From Salinimicrobium xinjiangense DSM 19287 (GTDB lineage: Bacteria; Bacteroidota; Bacteroidia; Flavobacteriales; Flavobacteriaceae): a stretch of 64,000 bases of DNA. The DNA lies in the NCBI RefSeq assembly GCF_000423585.1, contig NZ_AUIG01000021.1, positions 1 to 64,000 of the forward strand, read 5' to 3'. The translations under genes were made by a program, and so were the position numbers. Under the pieces are notes generated by a model. It saw nothing but the letters and a program-made list of their open reading frames with translations, did no database searches and was not told the DNA's origin. Shown piece after piece: positions 1 through 6,436 of the stretch; position 1 is the first letter of the stretch; the number at the start of each line of letters is the position of its first letter.

Positions 1-432
1 CCTGTGGAAGAAAAGCAGCGAAGAAACAATGTAGAAGCCACTATATTTCAGTTTGTGGTAAACATTAGAAATAAAAAAACCAGGTATCGGGGGCTCATCA
101 AGAACCGAATGTGGGCATTTGCCCGCGGAATGTGGATAAATCTAGTGAGGATAGCCAAAAACATGGAGAAAATGTGTCCCTGGAGTCCCGGGAAATCCCA
201 AAACTCTTTATTTTCTGGATTTTTTCACCTTCTAAACATTAAAAATCCTCTGATTTTCTCGTTTATCATAATGCAAATAAGAAACAACAATTTAATCGTC
301 AAATAGTAGCCTCTCAGAGCTTTTCGAAATTAGGCTTTTTAGAGGTGACTCAAGGTTTAAAGTTTAAGGTTCAAGGAATTTAAATTATAAACCGCTTAAA
401 ATCTCAATACTCACTACTCAATTCTCAATACT
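1..432. other. Intergenic region with DnaA-box-like sites and 7-bp tandem repeats
   Basis: I see no convincing gene here. A perfect DnaA-box match (TGTGGATAA) lies at 131-139. Two weaker 7-of-9 matches in the same orientation lie at 3-11 and 54-62. An AT-rich stretch follows at about 235-310. From 350 the sequence becomes degenerate 7-bp tandem repeats, first TCAAGGT/TTAAAGT/TTAAGGT/TCAAGGA (350-377), then CTCAATA/CTCACTA/CTCAATT/CTCAATA (403-430), which run up to the start of trmN6. Confidence 0.5.
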
Positions 433-437
433 ATTTT
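350..437. repeat. Degenerate heptamer tandem repeats
   Basis: There are two short heptamer arrays. One has about four units of the form TYAARGT at 350-377. The other has four units of CTCAATA type at 403-430, followed by CTATTTT. The period is exactly 7 bp with one or two changes per unit. The second array touches the conserved coding start of trmN6. A related heptamer run on the other sequence sense (TTGAATC/TTGAACT-like) lies at about 4455-4480. Confidence 0.7.
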
Positions 438-1143
438 CAGGTTTAAACAATTCACAATTGAACAAGAAAAATGTGCCATGAAAGTCGGAACAGACGGCGT
501 TCTTCTCGGCGCGTGGACTTCTCTTGACCACCATCCTTTTTCTATCCTGGACATTGGAACCGGCACGGGAGTAATTGCCCTTATGCTGGCGCAGCGGAGT
601 CATGCTGAACTCATAGATGCTTTGGAAATTGATGAAGACGCATACGAACAGGCCGTGGAGAATTTTGAGAATAGCGACTGGGGCGACAGGCTCTTTTGTT
701 ATCATGCAGCTTTTGACGAATTTGTGGAGGAGATGCAGGATGAGGAAAAGTACGAGCTTATAGTTTCTAATCCGCCGTTCTATTCTGCCGACTATTCTTC
801 GGGAGATGCGAAGCGGGATCAGGCGCGGTTTGCAGAGGCACTTCCGTTCGAAGAACTTTTAGAAGGTGTATCCCTGCTCCTTTCAAAAAAGGGAAAATTC
901 AACGTGATTATTCCCTATACCGAGGAGGAGAAATTCCGCTACCTGGCTGCTGACCACGGACTCTTTCCACAGCGCATCACCCGCGTTAAGGGAACTCCGG
1001 ATTCAGCAGTAAAAAGAAGTCTGCTGGAAATGTCATTTTTGGAAGGTCAGCCACTGATAGATGAATTGGTCATCGAAACCGCCAGGCATCAATATACGCC
1101 CGAATATATTGAACTCGTGAAGGATTTTTATTTGAAGATGTAG
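433..1143 (+). CDS. trmN6: tRNA1(Val) (adenine(37)-N6)-methyltransferase, non-ATG start
   Basis: This is a SAM-dependent methyltransferase of the YfiC/TrmN6 family, which modifies A37 of tRNA-Val. The SAM-binding glycine motif (LDIGTGTGVIAL) and the N6-amino-methyltransferase motif NPPF (in IVSNPPFY) are both present, and the length is typical. The conserved N-terminal family signature FRFKQFTIEQ followed by CAMKVGTDG is encoded from 436 onward. However, between the upstream in-frame stop (397-399) and the first ATG (478) there is no ATG, GTG or TTG. The ATT at 433 gives exactly the expected MFRFKQF beginning, so I place the start there. Starting at 478 would remove about 15 conserved residues. 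The family call is secure; the start is uncertain. Confidence 0.85.
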   Translation: MFRFKQFTIEQEKCAMKVGTDGVLLGAWTSLDHHPFSILDIGTGTGVIALMLAQRSHAELIDALEIDEDAYEQAVENFENSDWGDRLFCYHAAFDEFVEEMQDEEKYELIVSNPPFYSADYSSGDAKRDQARFAEALPFEELLEGVSLLLSKKGKFNVIIPYTEEEKFRYLAADHGLFPQRITRVKGTPDSAVKRSLLEMSFLEGQPLIDELVIETARHQYTPEYIELVKDFYLKM

Positions 1144-1206
1144 AGCTCTGCAAGTCCTTGATAGTTTTTAACATCCTCAATTTTTGTATCTTTAAAAGAA
1201 AAATCG

Positions 1207-1443
1207 ATGGATTTAGCTGCTGAAAAATTTAAACTTATGGAATGGCTCATCTCGATTGAGGATGAATCTATTGTAAAGAGACTTCAGGAAATAAAGGATG
1301 AAACATCAGTTTCGGGTAAGTCCTACAAAATTTCTGATACGGAAAAGCTTTTTCTTGAAGCCGGTTTAAAAGACCTAAAGGAAGGAAGTGTCTATTCTCA
1401 TAAAGATGTAATGAGAGAGGTAAAAGAAAAATACGGCATTTAA
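1207..1443 (+). CDS. Antitoxin-like small protein (toxin-antitoxin partner)
   Basis: This 78-residue charged protein begins MDLAAEKFKLMEWL and is predicted to be mostly helical. It ends one base before a RelE/ParE-like gene. Small acidic or helical proteins directly upstream of such toxins are usually the cognate antitoxin and autorepressor. I recognise no specific DNA-binding motif. The role is inferred from size, order and spacing. It is a short operon flanked by about 60 bp upstream and a repeat-rich gap downstream. Confidence 0.7.
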   Translation: MDLAAEKFKLMEWLISIEDESIVKRLQEIKDETSVSGKSYKISDTEKLFLEAGLKDLKEGSVYSHKDVMREVKEKYGI

Positions 1444-1444
1444 A

Positions 1445-1759
1445 ATGCAAATCGTCTGGACACGATTAGCCAAGGTCACCTATTTTGAAATTCTGGAAAA
1501 TCTTAAGAAACATTGGACTGCCAAAGAGATCCGTGTTTTTCATCGGCTCACTGAAGAAAATCTTACTCACATTATTTCTGGAAAGACACTACATCCAATA
1601 ATTGATTCCAACTCAGAAATTCGAAGAATTGTTGTTCACCCTAATGTTGCTCTCTTCTATAAAATTCATCACTCAAAAAATGAGTTAATTTTAATTACTT
1701 TCTTCAATAACAGAATGGATCCTAAAATATTGAAAAAGCTACTGAAAACAAATTTGTAG
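1445..1759 (+). CDS. RelE/ParE family toxin
   Basis: This 104-residue basic protein resembles the RelE/ParE superfamily. It has an N-terminal strand of the type IVWTRLAKVTY, a helical middle, a central RRIVVHPNVALFYKI strand pair, and a C-terminal ILITFFNNRMDP strand, which is the classic plasmid-stabilisation toxin layout. Members act as mRNA interferases or gyrase poisons; the sequence alone does not say which. The start codon lies one base after the antitoxin stop, so the pair is translationally coupled. Confidence 0.8.
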   Translation: MQIVWTRLAKVTYFEILENLKKHWTAKEIRVFHRLTEENLTHIISGKTLHPIIDSNSEIRRIVVHPNVALFYKIHHSKNELILITFFNNRMDPKILKKLLKTNL

Positions 1760-1821
1760 ATTTACTAGATTCTTCCTACTTCCGCCACCTCACCTGGAAG
1801 AAATCCAAATCAGAAAATATT

Positions 1822-1895
1822 CGACCCCGAAGGGGTCGCACCTCCAAATCTTTCTTGTTCTATAAACATGTGACCTTTTCCGGGTCAGGACTAGA
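1822..1895. repeat. GACCCC-type palindromic repeat pair
   Basis: A perfect 7-bp stem (CGACCCC / GGGGTCG, loop GAA) lies at 1822-1838. About 35 bp later comes a second, weaker GACC...GGGTC palindrome at about 1871-1887, with TATAAACATGTG between. This is the look of an extragenic palindromic repeat rather than a terminator, since it is followed by no T-run and sits 60 bp after the toxin gene. Confidence 0.55.
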
Positions 1896-1982
1896 CTTTC
1901 CGAAGCACAGTACGTCCAAACTTTTAGTACACAAAAAAATTCTATGGAACTAAGAAAGAATTGCTGAAGCAGTAAAATTAAC

Positions 1983-2059
1983 TCTTTCAGGTTTTAGAAC
2001 CCTGAAAGGGTTAAAGTATATATTCCAGACCTCACAGGTTTTGAAAACCTGTGAGGTCT
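1983..2059. repeat. Tandem palindromes upstream of gcdH (16-bp perfect inverted repeat)
   Basis: At about 1984-2007 there is a palindrome of the form CTTTCAGG-TTTTAGAAC-CCTGAAAG. At 2027-2059 there is a 16-bp perfect inverted repeat with a 1-bp centre: arm AGACCTCACAGGTTTT, centre G, complementary arm. The core ACCTCACAG/CTGTGAGGT recurs at 3336-3368 and 5049-5081, so this is a dispersed palindrome family. It may terminate transcripts in either direction. Confidence 0.75.
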
Positions 2060-2145
2060 TTCTCCTTAATTAAACTTTTTCCCGCTTGCCCCTAATTTCA
2101 GTTTGCTTAAATTTACTCTTCCAGACAAACAATAAACAACTACAA

Positions 2146-3324
2146 ATGAAAGCAGACCAGTTTCAGGCGCCCGATTATTACAATCTCGATGAATTACTTT
2201 CCGACGAACATAAAATGGTACGCGATGCTGCCCGCGAATGGGTCAAGCGGGAGGTATCACCAATTATAGAAGAAGCGGCTCAAAAAGCCGAATTCCCGAA
2301 GCAACTTATAAAAGGCCTTGCCGAAATTGGTGCATTTGGTCCATATATTCCTGAAGAATACGGCGGCGCCGGACTCGACCAGATCTCCTACGGACTCATC
2401 ATGCAGGAGATAGAAAGAGGCGACAGCGGAGTACGTTCCACAGCTTCTGTACAATCTTCACTGGTAATGTATCCTATTTTCAAGTACGGAACAGAAGAAC
2501 AAAAGAAGAAATACCTTCCAAAGCTGGCTTCAGGAGAGATGATGGGCTGCTTCGGACTTACAGAACCCGACCACGGCTCGAATCCCGGCGGGATGACTAC
2601 TAATTTCAAAGACAAGGGAGATTACTACCTGCTTAACGGAGCAAAAATGTGGATCTCAAATGCGACTTTCGCAGATATCGCTATCGTGTGGGCCAAAGAT
2701 GAAGAAGGACGCATTCACGGACTCATTGTAGAACGTGGGATGGAAGGTTTTACAACTCCGGAGACACACAACAAATGGTCCCTGCGCGCCAGTGCAACCG
2801 GCGAACTTGTCTTCAACAACGTGAAAGTCCCCAAGGAAAACCTTATGCCCGAAAAAAGCGGATTGGGTGCACCTCTGGGCTGTCTCGACTCTGCCCGCTA
2901 TGGTATTGCTTGGGGTGCAATTGGCGCTGCAATGGATTGTTATGATACAGCCCTGCGCTATGCAAAAGAAAGAGAGCAATTTGGAAAGCCGATTGCGAGC
3001 TTCCAGCTGCAGCAAAAGAAACTTGCCGAAATGATCACCGAGATCACCAAAGCCCAATTGCTCGCATGGAGACTCGGAGTTATGAGAAATGAAGGCACTG
3101 CCACCTCAGCCCAAATTTCCATGGCCAAGAGAAACAATGTCGCCATGGCGATTAATATTGCAAGAGAAGCCAGACAAATTCTCGGCGGAATGGGAATAAC
3201 AGGGGAATACAGCATCATGCGTCACTCCATGAACCTGGAAAGCGTGATCACCTACGAAGGTACTCATGACATCCACCTGTTGATCACCGGACTGGATATT
3301 ACCGGGATTCCGGCTTTTCAATAA
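2146..3324 (+). CDS. gcdH: Glutaryl-CoA dehydrogenase (acyl-CoA dehydrogenase family)
   Basis: This FAD enzyme oxidises and decarboxylates glutaryl-CoA to crotonyl-CoA in lysine/tryptophan catabolism. At 392 residues it has the full acyl-CoA dehydrogenase fold: GCFGLTEPDHGSNP and KMWISNATFADI in the beta domain, and AREARQILGGMGITGEY plus ESVITYEGTHDIHLLI near the C-terminus, with the catalytic Glu in the YEGT motif. The tail GLDITGIPAFQ is typical of GcdH rather than short-chain enzymes. I chose ATG 2146 (MKADQF) over an upstream TTG (2086), because the preceding 20 residues look untranslated. A palindromic terminator follows at 3336. A degenerate copy of its last 22 codons lies at 4312. Confidence 0.93.
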   Translation: MKADQFQAPDYYNLDELLSDEHKMVRDAAREWVKREVSPIIEEAAQKAEFPKQLIKGLAEIGAFGPYIPEEYGGAGLDQISYGLIMQEIERGDSGVRSTASVQSSLVMYPIFKYGTEEQKKKYLPKLASGEMMGCFGLTEPDHGSNPGGMTTNFKDKGDYYLLNGAKMWISNATFADIAIVWAKDEEGRIHGLIVERGMEGFTTPETHNKWSLRASATGELVFNNVKVPKENLMPEKSGLGAPLGCLDSARYGIAWGAIGAAMDCYDTALRYAKEREQFGKPIASFQLQQKKLAEMITEITKAQLLAWRLGVMRNEGTATSAQISMAKRNNVAMAINIAREARQILGGMGITGEYSIMRHSMNLESVITYEGTHDIHLLITGLDITGIPAFQ

Positions 3325-3335
3325 TAAATATTACC

Positions 3336-3368
3336 AGACCCCACAGGTCTTTGAGACCTGTGAGGTCT
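3336..3368. terminator. Palindromic element/terminator after gcdH
   Basis: The arms AGACCCCACAGGTCT and AGACCTGTGAGGTCT (15 bp, one mismatch) flank a TTG loop, followed by TATTTTAAATT. It lies 12 bp after the gcdH stop and belongs to the same ACCTCACAG palindrome family as 2027-2059. It probably ends the gcdH transcript. Confidence 0.75.
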
Positions 3369-3394
3369 TATTTTAAATTAAACCACGTTGGATA

Positions 3395-4300
3395 ATGTCA
3401 TCCGGAAAACGATTAACAGATGCTTACCAGAATGCATTCCGGATCCCATTCGATGATGATTCAAAGTTTATCATCTTCAGCGATTGTCACCGTGGCAACA
3501 ACAGTTTTGCCGACGACTTTGCAAACAACCGCAACAGCTACTTCCACGCTCTCTCCCATTACTACAGAAATGGTTTTACCTATTGTGAACTGGGGGACGG
3601 GGATGAGCTATGGGAAAACCTGACATTCGAATCCATTTTTGAAGCGCATAAGGATGTTTTCCTGTTAATGAGGATGTTCTTTACAGAAGGCAGGTTGTTT
3701 CGCATTGTTGGAAATCACGATATGGTCTACAGCAATCAGGACTATGTGGAAAAGCATCTCTATACTTACTGCGACACAGGAACAGAAAAAGAGCTTCCGC
3801 TTTTTCCCGGAATTAATTTTCCTGAATCTCTTATACTGGAACATAAAACCACCGGACAGGAAATCTTAATGGTACATGGACACCAGGCAGACTGGCTGCA
3901 TTACTACATGTGGAAAATTGACAGATTTCTTGTAAGGGTACTGTGGAGACAACTGCAGATCTTTGGAATTGGAGATCCTACCAGTCCGGCAAAAAATAAC
4001 ATCGAACTTAACAAGATCGAACGCAGAACCAAAAAATGGATCGTGGAAAATAACGATCAGTTCACTATTACAGGCCACACTCACAGACCCCGGTTTCCGC
4101 GGCCCGGAGAGATCCCGTACTTTAATGATGGCAGCTGTGTACATCCAAGATCTATCACCGGACTGGAAATTGAAGAGGGTGCAATTAGTCTGGTAAAGTG
4201 GCAGGTGGCTATAAATGAAGAAGGATTTCTAAAGGTGATCAGGATAGTTCTTGAAGGACCACAAAAGCTGGCAGCTTACCAAAAGGCCAAACATAAATAA
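3395..4300 (+). CDS. Calcineurin-like metallophosphoesterase
   Basis: This 301-residue metallophosphoesterase shows the metal-binding series in order: IFSDCHRGN (D-x-H), GDGDELWE, GNHD, HGHQAD and GHTHRPR. These are the five motifs of the calcineurin-like fold. No signal peptide is visible, so it is probably cytoplasmic. The substrate is unknown. The sequence is not close to LpxH, the second phosphoesterase in this window (15671-16540). It sits between gcdH and a decayed copy of the gcdH 3' end, which suggests it arrived by a rearrangement or that a neighbouring gene was lost. Confidence 0.85.
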   Translation: MSSGKRLTDAYQNAFRIPFDDDSKFIIFSDCHRGNNSFADDFANNRNSYFHALSHYYRNGFTYCELGDGDELWENLTFESIFEAHKDVFLLMRMFFTEGRLFRIVGNHDMVYSNQDYVEKHLYTYCDTGTEKELPLFPGINFPESLILEHKTTGQEILMVHGHQADWLHYYMWKIDRFLVRVLWRQLQIFGIGDPTSPAKNNIELNKIERRTKKWIVENNDQFTITGHTHRPRFPRPGEIPYFNDGSCVHPRSITGLEIEEGAISLVKWQVAINEEGFLKVIRIVLEGPQKLAAYQKAKHK

Positions 4301-4311
4301 AATAAAAACAG

Positions 4312-4389
4312 GAGGGTACTATTGATGCACAGCTGTTGATCACGGGACTGTATATTACCGGGATACCAGCGTTTCAAGTTAGGTTTTAA
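4312..4389 (+). pseudogene. Remnant of a second gcdH-like 3' end
   Basis: The 66 bases at 4312-4377 match the last 66 coding bases of gcdH (3256-3321) at 53 of 66 positions. They still read in frame as EGTIDAQLLITGLYITGIPAFQ, then VRF and a stop at 4387. No start or upstream acyl-CoA dehydrogenase sequence remains. At least six of the differences are at silent third positions, so this looks like the tail of a diverged paralogue that was deleted, rather than a recent duplication. Confidence 0.8.
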
Positions 4390-4482
4390 TCAAAACTTTA
4401 TCGCTAATCTTTGAAATATTCGCCAAAGCCATAGCTGAAGAATTTGAGCAATTTTGAATCTTGAACTTTGAATCTTAAATTA

Positions 4483-4644
4483 TTACATAAGATCATAACA
4501 AGGGCAGCGTTTACAGCGTTTGCCCTTTTTATATTTTTCACAGCACTCCGTCTTCAGCTCAACCGGCTTTTTTGGGATCACCCCGTCAAGCTTTAGATAA
4601 TCCTTTGATTTCTTTGAATAGAAAATTATGACGTTAAGGATCAT
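4483..4644 (-). CDS. Small cysteine-rich protein (possible metal binder)
   Basis: This short protein of about 53 residues from ATG 4644 ends in a cysteine cluster, TECCEKYKKGKRCKRCPCYDLM: CC, then C-x2-C-x-C, with many lysines. An alternative ATG at 4680 would add 12 residues. It lies 52 bp downstream of the ferredoxin gene on the same strand, at the end of an operon rich in Fe-S proteins. The spacing of Cys suggests metal or Fe-S binding; this is inference. I believe similar small proteins occur in relatives but cannot name a family. Confidence 0.6.
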   Translation of the reverse strand: MILNVIIFYSKKSKDYLKLDGVIPKKPVELKTECCEKYKKGKRCKRCPCYDLM

Positions 4645-4696
4645 ATTACCTGTGAATTTATTACTTCTCAAAAAGGGCAAAAACCAGACCTCTTTT

Positions 4697-5035
4697 TTAA
4701 TCGGCGTTATAGGGAGCTATCTTCACTTCAAGGCCTTCCAGTTCCTTATCTATAGGGATCTGACAACTAAGCCTGCTGTTTTCCTGCACAAAGAATGCCT
4801 GGTCCAGCATATCCTCCTCCTCATAACTTTTTTCGGGCAATAAGTGGTCCTTGTTGAGCATATAACACTGGCAGGAAGCACACATGGCCATGCCTCCGCA
4901 GATCCCTATGGTACCTTCGGGCGCAAGCTCGTGGGTGCGTATGACCTCCATGAGATTCATGTTCATATCTGTAGGCGCATCTACTAAATGAGCCTCTCCT
5001 TCGCGGTCGATTATGGTGATCTTAATATCTGACAT
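4697..5035 (-). CDS. [2Fe-2S] ferredoxin
   Basis: This is a 112-residue plant/adrenodoxin-type ferredoxin. The cluster ligands are visible in CGGMAMCASCQC (three of the four cysteines) with the fourth in RLSCQIPI. The start at 5035 (MSDIKITIID) fits the family; an upstream ATG at 5074 lies inside a palindrome and is rejected. It is the redox partner of the ferredoxin-NADP reductase encoded just upstream (5097-6161). The two genes are separated by a hairpin element (5049-5081) that could uncouple their expression. Confidence 0.9.
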   Translation of the reverse strand: MSDIKITIIDREGEAHLVDAPTDMNMNLMEVIRTHELAPEGTIGICGGMAMCASCQCYMLNKDHLLPEKSYEEEDMLDQAFFVQENSRLSCQIPIDKELEGLEVKIAPYNAD

Positions 5036-5048
5036 TTTAAAAAATGGA

Positions 5049-5081
5049 ACCTCACAGTCCCGACGGTTCGGCACTGTGAGG
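5049..5081. repeat. Intercistronic palindrome of the ACCTCACAG family
   Basis: The arms ACCTCACAGT and ACTGTGAGGT flank a 13-14 base GC-rich centre. This element lies between the reductase stop (5097) and the ferredoxin start (5035). The core matches the palindromes at 2027-2059 and 3336-3368. It may act as a processing or partial termination site. Confidence 0.65.
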
Positions 5082-5096
5082 TCTGGATTTTAAGTA

Positions 5097-6161
5097 TTAA
5101 TTTATACTCTTTACTACTTCTCTCTTAGCTTCCTTTTTGCTGCCGTCGAAACCATTGACCCCACTTACGGTAGTGTATTTCATCACATACTTCTTATCGG
5201 GGAAAATCCGCTGGTAAGCGCTTTGGCACATAATGGCAGCTTCGTGGAAACCACAAAGGATCAACTTTAGTTTCCCGGGATAGGTATTCACATCCCCAAT
5301 TGCATAGATCCCGGGAATGTTCGTTTGGTAATCGTAGCTGTTGTCTACCTTTATCGCATTCTTTTCTATCTCCAGTCCCCAGTTTGCAATAGGTCCCAGC
5401 TTTGGCGAAAGTCCGAAAAGCGGAATGAAATAATCGGTTTCCCTGATCTCTTCTTCGGAAGCCTCTCCTTTATGCCTGATGACTACAGACTCAAGAGTTT
5501 CAGCACCCTTGAGACCTACTACTTCGGCTTCAGTAATAAGATTGATCTTTCCGATCTTAGCGAGTTCAGATACCTTTTCAACGGAATCTAATGCCCCGCG
5601 AAATTCATTTCTTCTGTGGACCAGAGAAACTTCCGAAGCAACTTCAGAAAGATAGATGGCCCAGTCCAGTGCTGAATCTCCTCCGCCTGCAATCACCACA
5701 CGCTTCCCCCGATAATCTTCAGGTTCCCTGATCATATAGGCAACTCCGTTTCTGTTCTCGAATTTTGCGATATTTGGGATAGGCGGCTTACGTGGCTCAA
5801 AACTTCCGAGTCCGCCGGCAATAACCACTACCGGTGCCTGGTGTTTTGTGCCTTCACTGGTCGTCACAATAAAACTGCCATCCTCAAGCTTTTCTATAGT
5901 CTCTGCCCGCTCTCCCAAAGTAAATCCCGGTTCAAAGGGACGTATCTGCTCCATAAGGTTATCTACGAGGTCTCCCGCCAGAATTTCGGGGAAAGCCGGG
6001 ATATCATATATGGGCTTTTTGGGATAGATCTCTGAGCACTGGCCTCCCGGCTGTGGCAAAGCATCTATAAGATGGCACTTGAGTTTTAATAATCCTGCTT
6101 CAAAAACGGCAAAAAGACCCGTAGGCCCCGCACCGATGATCAACATATCTGTTTTAATCAT
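5097..6161 (-). CDS. Ferredoxin--NADP(+) reductase, thioredoxin-reductase-like type
   Basis: This flavoprotein of 354 residues transfers electrons between NADPH and ferredoxin. The FAD site is MLIIGAGPTGLFAVFEAGL near the start, the NADPH site is RVVIAGGGDSALDWAIYL about midway, and the C-terminal FAD contact is IPGIYAIGDVNTYPGKL. The CxxC disulfide of true thioredoxin reductases is missing, which marks the ferredoxin-NADP reductase subgroup seen in Bacteroidota and Firmicutes. It sits upstream of the [2Fe-2S] ferredoxin and downstream of two Fe-S biogenesis genes, all on the minus strand. Confidence 0.9.
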   Translation of the reverse strand: MIKTDMLIIGAGPTGLFAVFEAGLLKLKCHLIDALPQPGGQCSEIYPKKPIYDIPAFPEILAGDLVDNLMEQIRPFEPGFTLGERAETIEKLEDGSFIVTTSEGTKHQAPVVVIAGGLGSFEPRKPPIPNIAKFENRNGVAYMIREPEDYRGKRVVIAGGGDSALDWAIYLSEVASEVSLVHRRNEFRGALDSVEKVSELAKIGKINLITEAEVVGLKGAETLESVVIRHKGEASEEEIRETDYFIPLFGLSPKLGPIANWGLEIEKNAIKVDNSYDYQTNIPGIYAIGDVNTYPGKLKLILCGFHEAAIMCQSAYQRIFPDKKYVMKYTTVSGVNGFDGSKKEAKREVVKSIN

Positions 6162-6191
6162 TACGTTCTTTTTAATAAAGTACTGAAAATG

Positions 6192-6434
6192 CTATTTTTC
6201 GATATTCAGTACTGTTTCAATTTGAGGCACATAGCGTTTGATCGTCATTTCGACACCAGACTTTAAGGTCATAGTATTCACACTACAACCCACGCAGGCG
6301 CCCTGGAGCTGTACCTTCACCAGCCGGTCATCTTCAATACTGATCAGGGAGATATCTCCACCATCATTTCTTAAGAAAGGTCTTATTTCTTCAAGAGCCC
6401 TTTCCACATTTAACCTAACTTCTTCGCTTGTCAT
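6192..6434 (-). CDS. NifU-like Fe-S scaffold domain protein
   Basis: This 80-residue stand-alone NifU C-terminal domain carries the cluster-binding C-x-x-C in GACVGCSVNTMTL. It binds and passes on Fe-S clusters in the cytoplasm. It starts 2 bp after the stop of the Mrp/ApbC gene, so the two are co-translated. The pair probably assembles and delivers clusters, including to the ferredoxin downstream. Confidence 0.92.
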   Translation of the reverse strand: MTSEEVRLNVERALEEIRPFLRNDGGDISLISIEDDRLVKVQLQGACVGCSVNTMTLKSGVEMTIKRYVPQIETVLNIEK

Positions 6435-6436
6435 GA

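Noticed and set aside
4-306. 100-codon frame from GTG near the left edge
   Set aside because: It has no recognisable domain, a mixed composition, and it covers DnaA-box-like and AT-rich sequence. I consider it non-coding.
418-705. Minus-strand frame opposite the start of trmN6
   Set aside because: It is a shadow of trmN6, which has clear conserved motifs.
1822-1838. Terminator for the toxin gene
   Set aside because: The stem is strong but there is no T-run on either side; I treat it as a palindromic repeat.
2086-2145. Upstream TTG start for gcdH
   Set aside because: The 20 extra residues do not fit the family, and an ATG with the usual MKADQF-type beginning follows.
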